From the NCBI GenBank assembly GCA_004524445.1, contig SDNP01000017.1:1-64000 (forward strand): a stretch of 64,000 bases of DNA, in the 5' to 3' direction. Position numbers and translations under genes: made by a program. The notes under the pieces are model-generated. The model had not been told where the DNA came from. It saw only the letters and a list, made by a program, of their open reading frames with translations, and made no database searches. Positions within the stretch are counted from its first letter, which is position 1; the number at the start of each line of letters is the position of its first letter. Source of the stretch: Candidatus Thorarchaeota archaeon (GTDB lineage Archaea; Asgardarchaeota; Thorarchaeia; Thorarchaeales; Thorarchaeaceae). Shown piece by piece: positions 58,803 to 64,000 of the stretch.

Positions 58803-60067
58803 ACTTGATACGTTTCATTTCTTTCTGGAACAGTAGCCTTACGTCCAATCTCCCGCAATTTCTGAGCAAGAGCTTCACAAGACTCGGGTTCTCCATGTAT
58901 GAGGAAGAATTCTGGATCGCCGGGTATATTTGATAACATTTCCAGCATTCCGTTTGCGTCAGAGTGGCTACTGAGATGGTGGTATCGAACCTTAGCGGTG
59001 ACTTTGTACAACCTGTTACCCACGGTGGCCATTTTCTTTGCCAGCAACTCGGCGCCAGGCGTCCCCGGTATTTGGAAGCTCACCAATACGATGGCGTTCC
59101 GCGGATCATCATGAACCTTCTTGAAGTATACATGGGAAGCGCCTCCCTTGAGCATTCCTGCAGGCGATATGATAATATTGCCGGGCGCAACGGCCGCATC
59201 TCTGTCCCTATTATTGTGAATGGTATGGGTCTTCTTCATGGCACTTTCAAAATCTCTAGGAGAACCAACATACTCAGGATGTTTGAGTAGAATTTTGTTC
59301 ACGGCCCTCGCCATGCCATCGATATGAGTTGGAAAATTATCTAGTACACCATAATTTTCCAGGATACACATAACTTCTTGACTCCGCCCCACAGCAAATG
59401 CAGGGATAAGAACAGTTCCTCCGCTTTCAGCGGTTTCAATAACGGTATCCACAAGGTCTTGCTCAATCTTCTCACGGTCAGGATTAATCCTTCGAGCATA
59501 TGTGCTCTCAGTAACTACATAATCATGTTTGGGAAGGTTGTTCCGAGCTCCAGCGCATAGTCGGGATTCGGTTGCATTGAAATCGCCTGTGAATAGAATA
59601 CGTTTGCCATTGTATCTCACTGATACCATAGAGCTACCCGGAATATGTCCAGCATTAAACAGTGTCATTTCAAAATGACGGCCGATGGGCATGGTCTCTT
59701 CATATGTCAAGGCTTGGCACTGTCTATTGACTCTGGCCAAGTCCTTTTTTGAGAAGGGTAACCTTCCCCTTGAGATTTTATACATGTCGTGAACAAGGAG
59801 AGTAACTATATCACGTGTAGCTGGGGTACAAAACAATGAGAGATGGGGATTCTTTGAGAGAATCCATGGTACTCCGCCTGAGTGATCTAAGTGTGCATGA
59901 GTGATGGCCACTCCTTGAAGATTAGAAGTATAAACCATATCTGGAAAAGTCGGTGGATTACCAAACTTCACACCATAATCAACTAGAAGGGTTTCATCTT
60001 GTTCTTCTAGAAGATAGCCGGCCTTCCCAATCTCCTTTGTGGCTCCTAAGAAGGTAATTTCTGCCAA
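58799..60067 (-). CDS. Beta-CASP ribonuclease, aCPSF2 type
   Basis: A 422-aa metallo-beta-lactamase protein. Motif 2 is THAHLDHSGG (about 55-64), motif 3 FNAGHIPGSSMV, motif 4 FTGDF, then beta-CASP motifs A (VVTESTYA), B (LIPAFAVGRSQE) and C (HHLSSHSDANGM). It lacks the N-terminal KH domains of aCPSF1, so it belongs to the shorter aCPSF2-like group. These are endo/exoribonucleases for RNA 3' processing or decay. All zinc ligands appear present. It overlaps the L38e stop by four bases. Confidence 0.88.
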   Translation of the reverse strand: MAEITFLGATKEIGKAGYLLEEQDETLLVDYGVKFGNPPTFPDMVYTSNLQGVAITHAHLDHSGGVPWILSKNPHLSLFCTPATRDIVTLLVHDMYKISRGRLPFSKKDLARVNRQCQALTYEETMPIGRHFEMTLFNAGHIPGSSMVSVRYNGKRILFTGDFNATESRLCAGARNNLPKHDYVVTESTYARRINPDREKIEQDLVDTVIETAESGGTVLIPAFAVGRSQEVMCILENYGVLDNFPTHIDGMARAVNKILLKHPEYVGSPRDFESAMKKTHTIHNNRDRDAAVAPGNIIISPAGMLKGGASHVYFKKVHDDPRNAIVLVSFQIPGTPGAELLAKKMATVGNRLYKVTAKVRYHHLSSHSDANGMLEMLSNIPGDPEFFLIHGEPESCEALAQKLREIGRKATVPERNETYQV

Positions 60068-60287
60068 TTAGTAAACATCCAATTGAAATCGCCGCGAGCA
60101 TCAAGAAAAGTGTTGTGACCTGATACAAAAGCAAGATGTGGTTCGTATTTTGGCAAGTGGGAGCCTACATCGCTATATTCCTCATCGAAATCGGTGATAT
60201 GAATGACAGTCATATTAAACGAAATCTATATGAGTCACGCTCAACTCAATATATCGAGCTGGATTTCTCCCAGCGGAGAGAATTCAC

Positions 60288-60599
60288 GTGGCGGAGGAAC
60301 AGAATTCGGAACATTCCGAAGACAATGATATCGGTGATTCAACAGTTCTTGTGGGGTCTAAGAATGTCATGAGCTATGTATTGGCATGTGTGACTCTATT
60401 CAATAAAGGAGCCACAGAGGTCGAGATAAAGGCTCGAGGGAGATTGATTAGTAGAGCTGTTGATGTGGCAGAGATAACCCGGAACAGATTCATCCAGGAC
60501 GTCGATGTTTCGGACATCATCATTGGCACCACGACTGTAAAGACGGACAAGGGCAGCGATCTCAACGTGTCAACAATAGAAATCACGCTATCAAAATGA
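60288..60599 (+). CDS. albA: Alba family DNA/RNA-binding protein
   Basis: A 103-aa protein from GTG 60288 with GCGGAGAG at a good distance. After a 17-residue acidic tail the Alba core reads [20 protein letters not shown], then [20 protein letters not shown] and a [10 protein letters not shown] end. The Lys-Asn of VGSKNV is the nucleic-acid contact (Lys16/17-type). Alba coats chromatin and binds RNA. A TCAATATATCG box lies about 35 bp upstream. The acidic N-terminus is longer than in Sulfolobus Alba. Confidence 0.9.
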   Translation: MAEEQNSEHSEDNDIGDSTVLVGSKNVMSYVLACVTLFNKGATEVEIKARGRLISRAVDVAEITRNRFIQDVDVSDIIIGTTTVKTDKGSDLNVSTIEITLSK

Positions 60600-60671
60600 C
60601 CTTTGGTAAGTTTATTATTGCATTGCCTAAGAAGACCTATTGAGCTGTCATAGGTTTATTAGGCGAAGAAA

Positions 60672-61256
60672 ATGAAACTACCAGTCTGTGTATTTGACCT
60701 CGAAACGGATATGCTTTGTCCAAACTGCCAAGAGCGTCTTGAGAGGGGAGAAATAACCAAGTTTGAAATCGATTTTTGTAAATGGATATTAGAGAAGAGA
60801 GATATTTATCCATCTCTCGAAGAACTCGAGCTGTTAAAGGCTATACAGACAGATGACCTTCTCATTCTAGTTGTAAAGAAGGGAAAAAAGCAAGTCTTAA
60901 CATCCAATGATGATTTGATGGGTGAGATTGAAGAGAACTACGGAGAAACCTTGGTTGTAGAGGGGCCAGCCAAGCTCCATTCTACAATTCGGTCACTCAT
61001 CAAGCCAGCGGTTGAAGTTGGCGTCAACAGCCTATATTTGCCAACTGGTGTCAAAGAGAGTATAGTGATCCTTAGATCGGAGGATAAGGATAGAATTGCC
61101 TACACAAAAGAACAACTAAGAGACATTGCTACTGCCATTGTTGGGGATCCGGTGATTTTCCAGTTCCAAAGTGAGCGTGAGAAGCAGGAAGAAAGAACAG
61201 AAGACGACGATGCATATGAAGAGAAAATGATGGATTTCACAAGACGGCGCCCATGA
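60672..61256 (+). CDS. NusA-like KH-domain protein with CxxC
   Basis: A 194-aa protein. Residues 1-30 are MKLPVCVFDLETDMLCPNCQ...ERG, the Cys-containing N-terminus of archaeal NusA-like KH proteins, in which a zinc site is expected (CPNC plus an earlier Cys). The body looks like two alpha/beta KH-type units with poor GxxG loops (VVKKGKKQVLTSND). The C-terminus is acidic. These proteins are predicted transcription elongation or RNA-binding factors. It lies 72 bases after Alba on the same strand. Confidence 0.65.
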   Translation: MKLPVCVFDLETDMLCPNCQERLERGEITKFEIDFCKWILEKRDIYPSLEELELLKAIQTDDLLILVVKKGKKQVLTSNDDLMGEIEENYGETLVVEGPAKLHSTIRSLIKPAVEVGVNSLYLPTGVKESIVILRSEDKDRIAYTKEQLRDIATAIVGDPVIFQFQSEREKQEERTEDDDAYEEKMMDFTRRRP

Positions 61257-61257
61257 A

Positions 61258-62607
61258 TTAGACCCGATTTATGGGATTATTTTTCATTATTTCCCTCATT
61301 ATTATGGTTGCGTAAGAGCCCTTTATTATACTGAAGGAAAGATCGAGAGATTCATCTCTGCATTCTACTTTGAGATTGGGAACTTTTATTGAAACAAGAC
61401 GAAGTCCTCCAGCAGAGTCAAGTTGCTTTCGTTCCGGATTTCGGAAGTCAATAAGTCGAATTCCTTCTTTCTTTAGCACCACTCTCAACAACTTAGATGG
61501 TTTTCCTGGCGGCAACTTTGTTGAATATCCGGGAATATGAGCTGCAAGACCGTATTCTCCAGTTTTCACGAGTTTTCTTCTCTCATCTAGACTTCGTTCA
61601 TTTACGTACAACCATTGGTCTCGCCCAGAATGAGTCATATCTTGCTTAACAATGAAGTCACCAATCTGAGGGGTTTCTATTGATAGACCTCTTTTAGCCC
61701 GAAGACTGATGAGTCGATTGAAGATGAAGGATTGATATGCGTGAACAAAGAAAGCCTGCATGCGCGACGGAATACGGAAAAATGCCTTTTCATACTCTCC
61801 CGGGTGATTCATCAAGTACTCTATGACTTTGCGTTCATATCGAAAATCACTAGGGAGTTCTTCCAGTAGACTCTCATCCAAGTTCCCGGAGGCAATCTCT
61901 TCTCTTAGAGCTGTAATTTCTTCCGATTCATAATCGCTTGTTGTTGAGAGCATAAAGGATATGGCTTCTTCGAAGTCGTTTTTTAGAAGTGCCTTACCTA
62001 CCAGATGGGTGAATGGGCGAACGACGCCAAATCTCTGGACACCGTAATAGTTCAACAGACTTGTCGCTCTCAAGGAATTGATTTCATTCAATCTCTCTTC
62101 ACAGGGAGAATCCATCTCTCTCAGTACAATCTTGAAGCGGTTTCCCCACAAGTCGCCAATATGAAGCTGCGCTCGTGAATACTCGGGGTCTCTTAACCAT
62201 ATATCGTATAATTCGAGAGCACCCAGTTTCTCAAATTGACTGCCGGGAATACACATACGCTGTGAGGTTATTGCTCTCTTGTCTTTGAGCCCAGCATGGG
62301 TTACCAAGTAACGTGGAATACCAAGCGAACTTGCCAAGATACTTGCGACATCGAACGTTGTCAATCCCATTTTTTGAACTGTAAAATGTATATGTTTGGT
62401 ACTGTCTTCGGGGTTTCTAGGAACCTGTTCATTGATAGGAGGCAGTGTGTTTGGATCGTTCAAAACCTCAAGGATTTTTCCACTAGGGGTAATCTCTTCA
62501 ACAATGAAGTCTGCATATCGGTTTTTTATCGAGCCACCCAGGCCTGACCAAGAGGTGCTATACAGTTCAATGCCCAAAGTTTTCTCGATTGGGAATGGGG
62601 TCTCCAT
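61258..62607 (-). CDS. truD: tRNA pseudouridine synthase TruD
   Basis: A 449-aa protein of the TruD family, which makes pseudouridine at position 13 in tRNA (Pus7 in eukaryotes). YLVTHAGLKDKRAITSQRMC has the catalytic Asp in the GxKD motif; the N-terminal F-I-V-E-E-I and later NYYGVQRFG block are typical. It has the large TRUD insertion (about 165-360). The peptidyl-tRNA hydrolase gene lies 10 bases upstream on the same strand, so they form a tRNA-related pair. Confidence 0.92.
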   Translation of the reverse strand: METPFPIEKTLGIELYSTSWSGLGGSIKNRYADFIVEEITPSGKILEVLNDPNTLPPINEQVPRNPEDSTKHIHFTVQKMGLTTFDVASILASSLGIPRYLVTHAGLKDKRAITSQRMCIPGSQFEKLGALELYDIWLRDPEYSRAQLHIGDLWGNRFKIVLREMDSPCEERLNEINSLRATSLLNYYGVQRFGVVRPFTHLVGKALLKNDFEEAISFMLSTTSDYESEEITALREEIASGNLDESLLEELPSDFRYERKVIEYLMNHPGEYEKAFFRIPSRMQAFFVHAYQSFIFNRLISLRAKRGLSIETPQIGDFIVKQDMTHSGRDQWLYVNERSLDERRKLVKTGEYGLAAHIPGYSTKLPPGKPSKLLRVVLKKEGIRLIDFRNPERKQLDSAGGLRLVSIKVPNLKVECRDESLDLSFSIIKGSYATIIMREIMKNNPINRV

Positions 62608-62617
62608 AGATTGTCAC

Positions 62618-62986
62618 TCACAGAAGCCTGAGATGACCTGTCAATCTGTCAATCTCTTCAGACTTGGCGGGCCCGATACCAACTACTGTAGCAGTGCCTG
62701 AGGGAAGCTCTGTTAGTCCTGCATCTTTGACCAGTGCATATGGTAGACCCATATTATTTGCACCACGAACAAGCTCGATGAGTTCCTCTTCCGACTCCAC
62801 TTTCACTGCAACCTTCTTCTGACCCTCTCTCAGCCATGCCTTGTAAATATCCTGTTTCATACTGCGTGTACGTTCACCCGCGCTGACCGCACCATGTGCG
62901 ACTTGGACTGCAGTCTTTCCTGAACTCATGTCTAAGTCAGTTCTTACAGCAATTACCTGCTTATACGTAAATGACCTATATTTCAT
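62618..62986 (-). CDS. pth2: Peptidyl-tRNA hydrolase, Pth2 type
   Basis: About 122 aa from ATG 62986 (GTG 63007 is possible). YKQVIAVRTDLDMSSGKTAVQVAHGAV is the characteristic Pth2 start: K-x-V-x-x-V-R-x-D-L-x-M-x-x-G-K-x-x-x-Q-x-A-H. The rest (GLPYALVKDAGLTELPSGTATVVGIGP) is equally typical. It releases tRNA from stalled peptidyl-tRNA. The archaeal/eukaryotic type is unrelated to bacterial Pth. It precedes truD in the same transcript. Confidence 0.94.
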   Translation of the reverse strand: MKYRSFTYKQVIAVRTDLDMSSGKTAVQVAHGAVSAGERTRSMKQDIYKAWLREGQKKVAVKVESEEELIELVRGANNMGLPYALVKDAGLTELPSGTATVVGIGPAKSEEIDRLTGHLRLL

Positions 62987-63007
62987 TGGGGACAATCTTC
63001 CTATCAC

Positions 63008-63626
63008 GTTCTTCGTTTGGAAAGAGATGCAATATCTCCTGTTTCCTAGTCTAACTGTCCAATAAAAGTGTTAGATTTTTCCCAAATATTCCCTCATACT
63101 AAAGTAACAGCAGACATGAATGAGGGCAACAAATCCTTTTTCATTCCTGAATCCTAAATCATCCAATTCATTTAGGTCGGTTAGTCAGGGATGAATTCAG
63201 ATCTAACACTTGTCCTCTGACCAAGTAACATCGCGAAAGAGTCCATGCGCCGGATTGACATTGTGAATATTCTGATAAAGTCCACCACCGACAAGCCCGT
63301 TTTCTCCGTTGTGGATAACAGTCATCCCCAGTCCACCACAATCCTCTCATTGAACGTCAGAATACCTGAATCTATCCATTTCCCGCGGACACGAGTGCAT
63401 TGCCCAAGAGAATAAGAGGACAGACAATCATGATTATGCCCAAAGAATTAGAAAACGTCTGTCCCCTGCTTTAGGCAAGTCCAAGCCCCATATTGATAGC
63501 AGCGCTATTTCGGGCTAGCGCAAATCTTTCAATAGGGAACGGGATACAACCAGTGAATATGGATCCGTATGTATCACTGGCGGACACATAGTATTGGCAT
63601 GTCATGTGGCATATTAACAAATCCCA
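63008..63626. other. Intergenic region with decayed or tiny frames
   Basis: The right side of the Pth2 promoter region is A/T-rich and without a gene. A 60-codon minus frame (63471-63653) ends in FPIERFALARNSAAINMGLG and looks like a broken remnant. The only frame with a ribosome-binding site is listed separately at 63203. No RNA gene or repeat is seen. Confidence 0.4.
63203..63325 (-). CDS. Possible 40-aa protein or remnant
   Basis: A short minus-strand frame starting MTVIHNGENGLVGGGLYQN and ending WSEDKC. A GGTGG seven bases before its ATG is a fair ribosome-binding site. The Gly/Asn-rich, strand-like composition is protein-like. Upstream codons in the same frame also look coding until a stop, so it might be the tail of a decayed larger gene. 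No family recognised. Confidence 0.3.
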   Translation of the reverse strand: MTVIHNGENGLVGGGLYQNIHNVNPAHGLFRDVTWSEDKC

Positions 63627-63815
63627 ATGAGCTCTAAAAAAAGTGAGATCCATAACATGCTCACGGTCTATCCACTCTGCGCGTCACCACGTAAGCAAGA
63701 AAGACAGGGCTGTGCCAATGCCGATTGTGGAGTCAAGCTGCGAGTCGAGCCAAAGGCTCTGAACTGGTGGATGTTTTACCCTGCATGCGATGGCTGGGCA
63801 AAGCTTGAGGAATAG
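63627..63815 (+). CDS. 62-aa Cys-containing protein, possible
   Basis: A short plus-strand frame: MSSKKSEIHNMLTVYPLCAS..., then GCANADCGVKL and FYPACDGWAKLEE. The Cys at 18, 29, 34 and 54 could hold one zinc. ATATTAAC about 15 bp before the ATG is a possible promoter. Its stop codon overlaps the GTG of the next frame (TAGTG), which favours a real coupled pair. No family recognised. Confidence 0.45.
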   Translation: MSSKKSEIHNMLTVYPLCASPRKQERQGCANADCGVKLRVEPKALNWWMFYPACDGWAKLEE

Positions 63816-64000
63816 TGAAAAAGCGATCTTTTGTTGTGGTGTTCGCAATCCCCGTTGGAAAACTCGAATTCAAGACCATCATGGATAGAATCTCAGAGGT
63901 ACAGTAGAAAATTGGAGCGAAGCGTTTGGTGTTAAATTCAGTGGCCGCGTTCCTTAACGATTTGGGCTTACAGGAAAGAAGAGAAGCAGTGATGAAGCTT
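63815..64000 (+). pseudogene. Partial reading frame with in-frame TAG, cut by the window edge
   Basis: From GTG 63815 the frame encodes KKRSFVVVFAIPVGKLEF... and reaches TAG at 63905-63907. The same frame then continues KIGAKRLVLNSVAAFLNDLG to the window end without another stop. The hydrophobic pattern and the helix-strand flow carry through the stop, so this looks like one gene interrupted by TAG. The KIGAKRLVLNSVAAFL part faintly recalls the archaeal ThrRS editing-domain fold. Sequencing error, pseudogene or stop-codon recoding are all possible. Confidence 0.35.

Overview
The window looks like a piece of an Asgard archaeon genome, most like Thorarchaeia. This rests on gene content read by eye, not on a database search. 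Pointers are two tandem profilin-like genes (31582-32419), stand-alone ribosomal proteins L40e and L38e flanking an intron-containing tRNA-Val, and the archaeal informational genes Alba, a NusA-like KH protein, TruD, Pth2 and a beta-CASP nuclease of the aCPSF2 type. Membrane and surface genes are abundant. Start sites are often TATA-proximal or leaderless, and several starts are TTG or GTG. No CRISPR array, insertion sequence, prophage or rRNA was seen.

Layout. 1-5 kb: accessory small proteins, a membrane-anchored legumain/caspase-like (C13) peptidase with an EF-hand, and a SatD-like protein with a membrane partner behind three 29-bp repeats. 5.3-8.1 kb: a MacB/LolD-type ABC exporter with a PadR regulator and a tandem palindromic operator. 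8-16.4 kb: an MFS carrier, small proteins, a 973-aa secreted endonuclease/exonuclease/phosphatase protein with lamin-tail domains, a flavodoxin, a thioredoxin-like protein and a membrane-anchored resolvase-like protein. 16.7-21.1 kb: a compact set made of a DUF4418-like protein, a NosL-like Cys protein, two further membrane-anchored proteins and a second MacB/LolD-type ABC pair, facing a membrane protein with three Cys clusters. This may be an undescribed metal or redox export and maturation system. 21-30 kb: M42 aminopeptidase, a frameshifted NfeD-like gene, carriers, two methyltransferases, a predicted di-heme membrane cytochrome and a LPG-synthase-type membrane protein. 30.3-32.5 kb: two coupled micropeptides divergent from a winged-helix regulator, then the profilin-like pair. 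33-48 kb: an OPT-type transporter, then a long minus-strand operon of a 2056-aa Ig-repeat surface protein carrying a transglutaminase fold that has lost catalytic residues, DUF4129-like, DUF4350-like, MoxR ATPase, DUF58, a membrane protein and a DHH phosphoesterase. 48-64 kb: mostly housekeeping, with HD hydrolase, CYTH protein, threonine synthase, fungal-type cytosine deaminase, m5C RNA methyltransferase plus PUA-like partner, PAC2 protein, a degenerate SF2 helicase fused to a SWIM finger, SucCD, L40e, tRNA-Val, L38e, aCPSF2, Alba, NusA-like, TruD and Pth2. The right edge holds decayed or interrupted reading frames.

How the genes work together. The MoxR/DUF58/DUF4129/transglutaminase-like set is a known association in which a MoxR AAA ATPase is thought to act as chaperone for vWA and membrane partners; here it is attached to a giant, probably non-catalytic, cell-surface protein. 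Several reading frames appear broken by one base (15615-15802, 22315-22705, the 5' end of the methyltransferase at 29.4 kb, and the in-frame TAG at 63905). They could be assembly errors, real decay or recoding.
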